Assembly (NCBI GenBank): GCA_033856275.1
Contig: JAWVFJ010000043.1
Location: forward strand, 1 to 21,417
From: VRUE01 sp033856275
Lineage (GTDB): Bacteria > Actinomycetota > Thermoleophilia > Solirubrobacterales > 70-9
Reading direction: 5' to 3'
Length of the DNA stretch: 21,417 bases
Shown: positions 1 through 7,687 of the stretch, one piece after another
How positions within the stretch are numbered: the first letter of the stretch is position 1
Layout: the number at the start of each line of letters is the position of its first letter
Program-made: the position numbers and the translations under genes
Notes under the pieces: generated by a model
What the model saw: the letters and a program-made list of their open reading frames with translations, nothing else
The model's database searches: none
Told to the model about the DNA's origin: nothing

Positions 1-2085
<2,085 letters not shown>

Positions 2086-2087
<2 letters not shown>

Positions 2088-2199
2088 GGCCTATCCCGGT
2101 AGGGGTTCCACTTAACTTTTTCGAGTTGCGTTTCCGGCTGCCGACGATGGTTTGCCGCGAAAAAGTACAAGACGTTCCATCCCTACCGGGATAGGCCCT
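2086..2199 (+). repeat. Structured palindromic element, copy A
   Basis: A 19-bp perfect inverted repeat (2086-2104 with 2181-2199) encloses a second 9-bp stem (2115-2123 with 2158-2166). The left arm starts with the AG of the clpC TAG stop. The segments between the two stems carry CACTTAACTTTTT on the left and AAAAAGTACA plus CGTTCCA on the right. All of this recurs in copy B at 11686-11806: 29 of 32 bases match on the left flank, and the right flank is similar with one indel. Four stem pairs differ between the copies, each with both partners changed. No transposase is nearby. It could be a 3'-end RNA structure or terminator, or a small REP/MITE-like mobile palindrome. The function is unknown. 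Confidence 0.85.
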
Positions 2200-2205
2200 T
2201 ATCGT
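2200..2205 (+). promoter_or_regulatory. -10-like box TATCGT before the aldo/keto reductase
   Basis: TATCGT fits TANNNT and directly follows the right arm of repeat A. It lies 10 nt before the ATG at 2216, and no Shine-Dalgarno is visible between. This fits a leaderless or near-leaderless transcript. It is one of several such boxes in the window; the promoter itself is inferred. Confidence 0.4.
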
Positions 2206-2215
2206 TCCCGCTGAG

Positions 2216-3346
2216 ATGCGCGAGCCTGGTCGCACAGCTATAGGCACCTGGAGTGGAGGGAGGTTCCTCCACTTTGGCGAAACGGTCGATGAGGAGCGGA
2301 TCGAGGCCGTGCTGCGGCCCGGTAACGGGATCGACACTCTGCTCACGGCCGACACCTATGGGCAGGGTGCGGCCGACTCACTGCTGGGGCGGGCGCTGGC
2401 CGGGGTCCCCCGTGACGATTACTGCCTGGTCGGCGCCGTCGGCCACGACTTCTACGAGGGCGAGCGCGACGGCCCGCGCGGCTTCCCGCGTTTCACCGAT
2501 CCGCGCCTGCGCGGCGAGGCGGAGTACGCGGACTACCTGCGCACGGCTGCCGAGCGCAGCCTCGAGCGGCTTGACGCCAGCTCCTTCGACCTGCTGCTGC
2601 TCCACAACCCCGACCGGATTGGTTACTCCAGCGAGGCGGTCTGGGATGGGATGGCAGCTTTGCGCGACGCCGGCCTCGCCAGCCAGATCGGTGTCGCTCC
2701 CGGTCCGGCGAACGGCTTCACCCTCGATCTGATCGCCTCTCTGGAGCGCTTCGGCGAGCGGATCGACTGGGCGATGATCATCCTCAACCCCTTCGAGCCC
2801 TGGCCGGGTGAATTCTGTCTCGACGCTGCCGAACGTCACGACGTCAAGGTGATCACTCGCGTCGTCGACTATGGCGGGCTCTTTTGGGGCGACCTGCGAC
2901 CTGGCGTCGAGCTAGCCCGCGGCGACCACCGAGCATTCCGTCCCGAGGGCTGGATCGAGGCGGGACTGGAGAAGCTCGAGCGGGTGCTGCCCTACGCCCA
3001 GCGGGCCGATCTGACGCCGATCCAGCTCGCCTGCCAATGGAACCTGGCCCATCCGGCGGTCGAGTGCGTGGTCCCAACCCTGATCCAGGAGGCGGGTCCC
3101 GACGCCCGCCCGATCGAGGAGCAGCGGGCCGAGCTTGCGGCACTGCCACCCGAGCAACGCCTCAGCGACGAGGACGTCGCCGCGATCCGCGCTATCGGCG
3201 ACAACACCGGCTGCATGACGCTCAAGGGCGCCAGTCCCCAGCACGAGGGGGAGGAGCGCCCGGATCGCTGGCCGCTCAACGAGGACTTGGTCGAGGTCGG
3301 CAGCCGCTGGGGCATCGACCCGACCCGGGACCTGGCGACCAGCTAG
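2216..3346 (+). CDS. Aldo/keto reductase family protein with altered catalytic tetrad
   Basis: A 376-residue protein with the (beta/alpha)8 aldo/keto reductase pattern: TADTYGQGAADSLLGRAL (around residue 48), a Ser-Leu-Glu-Arg-Leu helix, LLLLHNPD (His at about 130), AALRDAGLASQIGVA, and a C-terminal LACQWNLAHPAVECVVPT stretch typical of the family. In standard members the tetrad is Asp-Tyr-Lys-His. Here the Tyr (DTYG, about Y48) and His are present. The Asp of the usual FDTA motif aligns with Leu, and the Lys of the usual TKVG motif aligns with Ala in GAVG. Activity as a normal NADPH reductase is therefore doubtful. The start ATG has no SD but follows a TANNNT box. The gene lies between clpC and an exporter gene with no overlaps. 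Substrate unknown. Confidence 0.82.
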   Translation: MREPGRTAIGTWSGGRFLHFGETVDEERIEAVLRPGNGIDTLLTADTYGQGAADSLLGRALAGVPRDDYCLVGAVGHDFYEGERDGPRGFPRFTDPRLRGEAEYADYLRTAAERSLERLDASSFDLLLLHNPDRIGYSSEAVWDGMAALRDAGLASQIGVAPGPANGFTLDLIASLERFGERIDWAMIILNPFEPWPGEFCLDAAERHDVKVITRVVDYGGLFWGDLRPGVELARGDHRAFRPEGWIEAGLEKLERVLPYAQRADLTPIQLACQWNLAHPAVECVVPTLIQEAGPDARPIEEQRAELAALPPEQRLSDEDVAAIRAIGDNTGCMTLKGASPQHEGEERPDRWPLNEDLVEVGSRWGIDPTRDLATS

Positions 3347-3355
3347 CAACCTCGA

Positions 3356-3389
3356 ATCAAGCTCCACCTATTAGCTTGAAAACTTGATG
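3356..3389 (+). repeat. Short hairpin element upstream of the MFS gene
   Basis: A TCAAGCT/AGCTTGA stem (3357-3363 with 3373-3379) has a 9-nt loop containing CCACCTA. An alternative outer pairing is ATCAAG with CTTGAT (3356-3361 with 3383-3388). It lies 9 nt after the reductase stop and has no U-tract. The same order ATCA...CTCCACCTA...TTGATG appears downstream of the MFS gene at 4895-4930, with about 26 of 34 bases alike, so the MFS gene is flanked by two related elements. It could also act as a weak terminator for the reductase gene. Confidence 0.5.
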
Positions 3390-3413
3390 CGCGTCGTCAT
3401 CCGCGCGTGCGGA

Positions 3414-3419
3414 TAGCGT
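3414..3419 (+). promoter_or_regulatory. -10-like box TAGCGT before the MFS gene
   Basis: TAGCGT (TANNNT) ends 7 nt before the ATG at 3427, and there is no SD. The spacing is what a leaderless transcript starting at the A of ATG needs. No clear -35 element is seen. Confidence 0.45.
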
Positions 3420-3426
3420 CGCCGCG

Positions 3427-4875
3427 ATGCTGCGGATCGACGAACGGAACCGTCCCTCGTGGACGCTGATCGGCGCCTGCTCGGGGCTCTTCCTGCTGAT
3501 GCTCGACTCGACGGTGGTGGCGCTGGCGCTCTCCTCGGTGCGAGCAGACCTTGGCGCCAGCGCGACGGAGCTGCAGTGGGTGATGAACGGCTACCTGCTG
3601 ACGATCGCGGTCCTCGTCGTCACCGCCGGGCGACTTGGCGACATGTTCGGGCGCAAGCGAGTCTTCGCGATCGGGATGGTCCTCTTCGCGGCTGGCTCGG
3701 TTCTCTCCGGGGCTGCTCAGGGCCCGACGATGCTGATCGGCGGCCGAGTCCTGCAGGGCATCGGCGCGGCGCCGATGCTTTCGCTCTCGCTGGCGATCGT
3801 CTGCAATGCCTTCCCCGCCGCGCAGCAGCCGCGAGCGCTTGGCATCTGGGCAGCGGTCTCGGCGATCGCGTTGGCGATCGGGCCGGTGGTGGGCGGGGCG
3901 TTGATCGCGTTTGACTGGCGCCTGATCTTCTGGATCAACCTCCCGGTTGCCGCCGCCGGGCTGGCGATAGTGATTGCGGCTGCGCCGGAGTCGACCGATC
4001 CTGGCGCCGGTAGGCACGTCGACCTGGCCGGGCTGACGACACTCGGCGCCGGTCTCGGTGCGGTCGTGCTCGCGATGGTCCAGTCGAGGACCTGGCCGGC
4101 GGAGGTGACCGCGGTGCTCGCCGTGGTCGGCGTGCTTTCTCTTGCCGCCTTTGCCCGGATCGAGCGGCGGGTGCGCGAACCGATCGTCGAATTTGCCCTT
4201 TTCCGCAACCGTCCCTACTTCGGCGCCAGCGCTGCTGCCTTCGCCGTTGTCGGGTCCTACTGGGCGGTGATGTTCTTCCAGCCCCAGTACCTGCAGGATG
4301 CCCGCGGGCATTCGGCGATCCTCAGTGGCCTGATGATCTTGCCCGTGACCGCGCCGATGGTCCTCATCTCGCCCTTCTCCGGTCGTTTGATCGGCCGTTT
4401 CGGCGCCCGCGGACTGATGACCGCGGGCATGGCCTTCGGCACTGCCGGCCTGATCGTGTTGACGCAGATCGGCCCGCACTCTTCCTATGGATTCCTGCTC
4501 GGTGGCTACCTGCTCTTCGGGATCGCGATCGGGCTCGTCTATGCGCCGATGTCGACTGCCGCGATGGCCGTCATGCCGGCGGAGAAGGTCGGCATCGCCT
4601 CCGGGGTGCTGGCAATGGACCGCATCGTCGCCGGCTCGCTCGCCCTGGCGGCCACCGGTGCCGCCTTCCATGCGCTGCAGGCGAGCGGTGACTCATTCAC
4701 CGATTCGATCGCCGGCTCGACCTGGGTCGCTGTCGTTCTCTGTGTGATCGGGGCGGCCCTCACCTGGGCGTTCGTGCGTGACCCCGGCCACCCCGGCCCC
4801 GACCCCGCTGTCGCCGGCAACCCTGTCCCAAGCGCTCTCCGGCACCACACTCATCACCGCCGCTTCCACCTCTGA
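3427..4875 (+). CDS. MFS transporter, DHA2 (EmrB/QacA-like) drug:H+ antiporter family
   Basis: A 482-residue integral membrane protein with a 14-TM DHA2-type layout. Diagnostic motifs: LMLDSTVVALALSSV in TM1 (motif D1), ELQWVMNGYLLTIA entering TM2, GRLGDMFGRKR (motif A, loop 2-3), GRVLQGIGAA (TM4, motif B region), and GPVVGGALI (motif C, TM5, typical of exporters). The family exports drugs, dyes or small metabolites using the proton gradient; the substrate cannot be read from sequence. The last about 30 residues are a hydrophilic, His-rich tail (HHTHHRRFHL). No TetR-type regulator sits next to it. Together with the reductase it fills the interval between clpC and disA. A long minus-strand open frame here is only the shadow of this gene. 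Confidence 0.92.
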   Translation: MLRIDERNRPSWTLIGACSGLFLLMLDSTVVALALSSVRADLGASATELQWVMNGYLLTIAVLVVTAGRLGDMFGRKRVFAIGMVLFAAGSVLSGAAQGPTMLIGGRVLQGIGAAPMLSLSLAIVCNAFPAAQQPRALGIWAAVSAIALAIGPVVGGALIAFDWRLIFWINLPVAAAGLAIVIAAAPESTDPGAGRHVDLAGLTTLGAGLGAVVLAMVQSRTWPAEVTAVLAVVGVLSLAAFARIERRVREPIVEFALFRNRPYFGASAAAFAVVGSYWAVMFFQPQYLQDARGHSAILSGLMILPVTAPMVLISPFSGRLIGRFGARGLMTAGMAFGTAGLIVLTQIGPHSSYGFLLGGYLLFGIAIGLVYAPMSTAAMAVMPAEKVGIASGVLAMDRIVAGSLALAATGAAFHALQASGDSFTDSIAGSTWVAVVLCVIGAALTWAFVRDPGHPGPDPAVAGNPVPSALRHHTHHRRFHL

Positions 4876-4886
4876 AGGACCAAATT

Positions 4887-4937
4887 CGAACCACATCAGA
4901 TTCTCCACCTACCAGGATGAGAATTTGATGTGGTTCG
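4887..4937 (+). terminator. Long hairpin after the MFS gene (U-tract lacking)
   Basis: A 19-bp inverted repeat (4887-4905 with 4919-4937) contains a single G-T wobble and a 13-nt loop CACCTACCAGGAT. It begins 11 nt after the MFS stop. No run of T follows on either strand, so if it terminates transcription it does so as a U-less hairpin, as often proposed for high-GC actinobacteria. Its inner part (4895-4930) resembles the hairpin at 3356-3389. Confidence 0.6.
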
Positions 4938-5066
4938 CTCCAGGCACGCAAACTCCGGGACTTATGGCCTTGGGTGACCGGTTTCCTTGACAACGACCAT
5001 CCCGACCTGTCCAGTGGGGATTAGCCACACCGCATTCCAAAGCGGTTTTTGCCATCCTAAAGAGCG

Positions 5067-6179
5067 ATGTCAGCGCTTCCTGGGGATGAGCTTCATGAGT
5101 TGTCTGAACGCCAAGATCCCCGGCTACTGAGGGCTCTTGACGTAGTTGCACCTGGCGGCGCCTTGCGCGAGGGCCTCGACAACATCGTCCACTCCCGCAC
5201 CGGTGGCCTGATCGTCGTCGGCGACGCCGGCGACATCTCGCATCTGCTCTCCGGCGGAATCAAGCTCGACATCGATTACACGCCGGCGATGCTCTACCAG
5301 GTGGCAAAGATGGACGGGGCGATCGTGCTCAACTCCGAGGCGACGAAGATCGCTTGGGCCAACGTGCAGCTGATGCCCGACCCGACGATTCTTTCGGCCG
5401 AGACCGGCACCCGCCACCGCACCGCCGAGCGCGTCTCCAAGCAGACCGATGCGCTGGTAGTCGCGATCTCGCAGCGCCGCGACGTCGTTTCCCTCTACAT
5501 CGAGGGGACCAAGTACATCCTCCAGGACATCCCTGCCGTGCTGGCCAAGGCCAACCAGGGCCTGGCGACGCTCGACAAGTACCGCGCCCGCCTCGACCAG
5601 GTGTCGAACCGGCTCACCGTGCTCGAGTTCGAGGGCGGCTGCGTACTCTACGACGCGCTCGCGGTGCTGCAGCGCGCCGAGCTGGTCACCCGCATGGCGG
5701 TCGAGGTCGAGCGCTACATCGTCGAGCTCGGCACCGAGGGGCGCCTGATCGAGATGCAGCTGGAGGAGACGATGGTCGGCGTCGCTACCGACAAGACCGC
5801 GCTGGTCCGCGACTACTCGGTCGAGGACTCCGAGCAGAACCTGGCCACTGTCCTGCAGTCGCTTGCGCGTTTGCCGCACGAGGACGTGCTCGACTTCGGT
5901 CGCCTCGCCGAGCTGCTCGGCTACGACCGCAAGCTCAACACCCTCGACTTCCCGGTGGCCCCACGCGGCTACCGAGTGCTCGGCCGCGTGCCGCGCATAC
6001 CCAAGCTTGTCGTCCAGAAGATCATCCAGGAGCTGGGTGGGCTGGAAGAGGTCCTCGCTGCCTCTGACGCTGACCTGGAGGCCGTCGACGGGGTTGGCTC
6101 CACGCGAGCCAAGGACATCCGCGAGGGCCTGCGCAGGCTTCAGGAGGTCGACCTGGTCGATCGGTACCTACAGAGCTGA
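5067..6179 (+). CDS. disA: DNA integrity scanning diadenylate cyclase DisA
   Basis: Makes the second messenger cyclic di-AMP from two ATP and scans DNA for branched structures. The 370-residue length is close to the family's usual 355-375. Domains: N-terminal DAC cyclase (about residues 20-150) with DGA at 83-85 and RHR at 116-118, 33 residues apart as in characterised DisA; a helical linker (about 155-290); and a C-terminal helix-hairpin-helix DNA-binding domain (about 300-370, LGGLEEVLAASDADLEAV then VDGVGSTRAKDI). All catalytic motifs are intact. The ATG at 5067 gives an N-terminus slightly longer than B. subtilis DisA; no strong SD, and a weak CATCCT box lies 8 nt upstream. The 129 bases between the preceding hairpin and this gene hold no recognisable gene. 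carD follows after 61 bases. Confidence 0.96.
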   Translation: MSALPGDELHELSERQDPRLLRALDVVAPGGALREGLDNIVHSRTGGLIVVGDAGDISHLLSGGIKLDIDYTPAMLYQVAKMDGAIVLNSEATKIAWANVQLMPDPTILSAETGTRHRTAERVSKQTDALVVAISQRRDVVSLYIEGTKYILQDIPAVLAKANQGLATLDKYRARLDQVSNRLTVLEFEGGCVLYDALAVLQRAELVTRMAVEVERYIVELGTEGRLIEMQLEETMVGVATDKTALVRDYSVEDSEQNLATVLQSLARLPHEDVLDFGRLAELLGYDRKLNTLDFPVAPRGYRVLGRVPRIPKLVVQKIIQELGGLEEVLAASDADLEAVDGVGSTRAKDIREGLRRLQEVDLVDRYLQS

Positions 6180-6195
6180 CGGCAATGGAGCCGTC
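6178..6195 (+). promoter_or_regulatory. Small hairpin at the disA stop codon
   Basis: GACGGC (6178-6183) pairs with GCCGTC (6190-6195) across a 6-nt loop AATGGA. The left arm includes the GA of the disA TGA stop, and the loop holds the ATG of a 14-codon mini-ORF. It may tune read-through or translation between disA and carD; the function is inferred. Confidence 0.4.
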
Positions 6196-6229
6196 GATAA
6201 ACGAAAGGAGCACCCGATTTCTGAGCTAG
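6185..6229 (+). CDS. Possible 14-residue leader peptide upstream of carD
   Basis: An ATG at 6185 opens a short frame reading MEPSINERSTRFLS and ending at TAG 6227-6229. It spans the AAGGAG motif at 6205-6210 and overlaps a potential ATT start of carD at 6217. Its stop lies 11 nt before the carD ATG at 6241, so translational coupling or attenuation is possible. No SD precedes it, and it may be a chance ORF. Confidence 0.25.
   Translation: MEPSINERSTRFLS
6205..6210 (+). promoter_or_regulatory. Strong Shine-Dalgarno AAGGAG with no ATG/GTG at the expected distance
   Basis: AAGGAG is followed 6 nt later by ATT (6217), which is in frame with CarD and would add ISELAEEA before the methionine at 6241. 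The ATG at 6241 is instead preceded by AGAGGAGG (6231-6238), which is close (2-5 nt) but usable. This leaves two candidate starts for carD. Confidence 0.5.
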
Positions 6230-6240
6230 CAGAGGAGGCC

Positions 6241-6783
6241 ATGGAGGCGGGCTTCGAAGCGGACGTTGAGGTCCCTTACGTATGCGACTTCGAAGAGGGG
6301 GACAAGGTCGTCTACCCCCACCACGGCGCTGGCCTCGTGCTGAAGAAGGAGTCCCGTGAGCTGATGGGGGAGGAGCGTGATTACCTCACGATCAAGATCC
6401 TCCACAACGAACTCACGGTGATGGTCCCCTGCGAGAACGCCGGCGTCGCTGGTCTGCGCCGCGTTATCGACGAGGAAGAAATCAAGAAGGTCACCGACGT
6501 GCTCACCGACGACGTCTCGGACATGCCGAAGAACTGGAACCGGCGCTTCAAGTACAACCGCGAGAAGATCAAGACCGGGGACGTATTCGAGCTGGCCGAG
6601 GTCGTTCGCAACCTCGCCATTCGCGAGATGGAAAAGGGTCTTTCCACGGGTGAGAAGCAGATGTACACGCGGGCGAAGAAGATCCTCGCCTCGGAGTTCA
6701 TGTACGCGCTCGACAAAGACGAGGAAGGCGCGGAGGACTACCTCGACGGGCTGCTGGAGGAGCGCTTCGCCGCCACGGCGTAG
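6241..6783 (+). CDS. carD: CarD family RNA-polymerase-binding transcriptional regulator
   Basis: CarD binds the RNA polymerase beta subunit and the upstream edge of the -10 element and stabilises open complexes at rRNA and many other promoters. The N-terminal RID/Tudor domain is clear: EGDKVVYPHHGAGLVLKKES through NELTVMVPCENA (about residues 17-75). The C-terminal helical DNA-binding domain follows, with NWNRRFKYNREKIKTGD, VVRNLAIREMEKGLSTGEKQM and KKILASEFMYAL. Both resemble mycobacterial CarD. From ATG 6241 the protein has 180 residues, with about 16 residues ahead of the RID domain that M. tuberculosis CarD lacks. An ATT at 6217 behind a perfect SD would add 8 more. It sits between disA and ispD, its usual actinobacterial neighbours. 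Confidence 0.95.
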   Translation: MEAGFEADVEVPYVCDFEEGDKVVYPHHGAGLVLKKESRELMGEERDYLTIKILHNELTVMVPCENAGVAGLRRVIDEEEIKKVTDVLTDDVSDMPKNWNRRFKYNREKIKTGDVFELAEVVRNLAIREMEKGLSTGEKQMYTRAKKILASEFMYALDKDEEGAEDYLDGLLEERFAATA

Positions 6784-6796
6784 CTCCGCAGCGTCT

Positions 6797-7501
6797 GTCA
6801 CAGCGGTCATCGCGGCCGCCGGCTCCGGGCAAAGGCTCGGAGCCGGCGGTCCGAAGGCCTTCGTGCCGCTGGCCGGCCGGCCGCTGGCCGAGTGGTCGAT
6901 CGCGGCGTTCCGGGCGGCGCCGTCCATCCGCTCGATCGTCGTCGCCTATCCGCCCGGACACGCTCATGACCTTGCAGGCGATGATGTCGGCGTGGTCGAC
7001 GGCGGCGCCACTCGCGCGCAGTCAGTCTCTAATGCTCTGCAGGTGGTTTCCACTGAGCTTGTTGCGATCCACGACGCGGCCCGCCCCCTGGTGACGCCAG
7101 AGCTGATCGAGGAAGTGGTCACGACTCTGGCCGCGGACACCGACGCCGCTGGGGCCATCGCCGCCGCCCCAGTCACCGACACGATCAAGCAGGTGGACCC
7201 TGGCGCGAAACGCACGTTTTCCATGTCAGGCATGGAAAACGTGCGTCTGGTCGTCGAGGCGACCCTCGAGCGGGGGCGACTCTGGGCGGCGCAGACGCCT
7301 CAGGTCTTTCACGTCGAGGCCCTGCGCGAGGCGCTCGTGGCCGATCCGGACGGGGCTGCTGCAGCCACCGATGAGGCAATGATGGTCGAGGCGACGGGCG
7401 GCAAGGTTCTGATCCATCCCGCTCCGATCGAGAACCTCAAGGTGACGATGCCGCGTGACCTGAAGCTGGCCGAGCTGCTCCTCTCCCAGCGCTCCGGGTG
7501 A
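6797..7501 (+). CDS. ispD: 2-C-methyl-D-erythritol 4-phosphate cytidylyltransferase IspD
   Basis: Third step of the MEP isoprenoid pathway: MEP + CTP gives CDP-ME + PPi. Diagnostic segments are AVIAAAGSGQRLGAGGPKAF (CTP-binding loop), IHDAARPLV, APVTDTIKQVD, LWAAQTPQVF, TDEAMMVEATGGKV and IENLKVTMPRDLKLAELLL. The N-terminus is odd. Homology demands a start near 6797-6809, but the frame there offers only GTC and ATC, and the nearest in-frame ATG (6650) lies deep inside carD, where the translation is a Ser/Arg-rich shadow. The coordinate given (GTC 6797) is therefore provisional; non-canonical initiation, +1 frameshifting from carD or a sequence error could explain it. Compared with E. coli IspD there are about 13 extra residues after VDPG, encoded by a perfect palindrome (7210-7246). 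The stop lies in a terminator hairpin. Confidence 0.93.
   Translation, partial: VTAVIAAAGSGQRLGAGGPKAFVPLAGRPLAEWSIAAFRAAPSIRSIVVAYPPGHAHDLAGDDVGVVDGGATRAQSVSNALQVVSTELVAIHDAARPLVTPELIEEVVTTLAADTDAAGAIAAAPVTDTIKQVDPGAKRTFSMSGMENVRLVVEATLERGRLWAAQTPQVFHVEALREALVADPDGAAAATDEAMMVEATGGKVLIHPAPIENLKVTMPRDLKLAELLLSQRSG
7210..7246 (+). repeat. Perfect 16-bp palindrome in-frame inside ispD
   Basis: ACGCACGTTTTCCATG (7210-7225) is the exact reverse complement of 7231-7246, with a 5-nt loop TCAGG. It encodes RTFSMSGMENVR, which sits where other IspD proteins have a short loop between the VDPG-like turn and the RxGLW...TPQ strand. It looks like an in-frame insertion of about 39 nt. Confidence 0.8.
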
Positions 7502-7537
7502 TCGAGTTAGTCGCCCTATGCGCGACTAACTCGATCA
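7499..7537. terminator. Bidirectional stem-loop between ispD and the minus-strand DUF389 operon
   Basis: A perfect 16-bp stem (7499-7514 with 7522-7537) has a 7-nt loop CCTATGC. The left arm begins with the ispD TGA. On the other strand the right arm directly adjoins the TGA of the small membrane protein gene and supplies a second in-frame TGA. Both convergent transcripts thus end in the same hairpin. No U-tract is present. Confidence 0.7.
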
Positions 7538-7687
7538 TCATTGCCGCAGCAGCACCCAGATAAGGGCGCCCGCGAAGCAGACCTGGCCAACCCCCAGGGC
7601 GACGCCGAGGCTGGCCGCGCCGAGTACCCCGGCCACGACGGCGCCGGCGGCGAAGGCACCGAGCATGATTGCCAGCTGGCGAATCAC
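7538..7687 (-). CDS. Small two-helix membrane protein overlapping the DUF389 gene
   Basis: A 49-residue protein starting with GTG at 7687-7685. The GTG overlaps the TGA stop of the DUF389 gene as GTGA, a classical translational-coupling junction. The product is almost entirely hydrophobic: a short MIRQLA start, a first Gly/Ala-rich helix (LGAFAAGAVVAGVLGAASLG), a second helix (QVCFAGALIWVLL), and a short basic end LRQ. Twin TGA stops close it at the bidirectional hairpin. I recognise no family. Its overlap with DUF389 suggests a partner or accessory subunit of that protein. Coding is supported by hydrophobic pattern, GTGA overlap and stop placement, not by homology. Confidence 0.65.
   Translation of the reverse strand: MIRQLAIMLGAFAAGAVVAGVLGAASLGVALGVGQVCFAGALIWVLLRQ

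Noticed and set aside
3397..4671. 424-residue minus-strand open frame opposite the MFS gene
   Set aside because: Composition (Gly/Arg/Asp/His-rich, no hydrophobic core) is that of an antisense shadow; the plus frame has clear DHA2 motifs.
4987..4992. TTGACA upstream of disA as a -35 element
   Set aside because: No acceptable -10 hexamer at 15-19 bp; the sequence there is TCCAGT-like.
6650..6796. ATG 6650 as the real ispD start
   Set aside because: The extra 49 residues are a Ser/Arg-rich translation of carD in another frame and resemble no IspD N-terminus.
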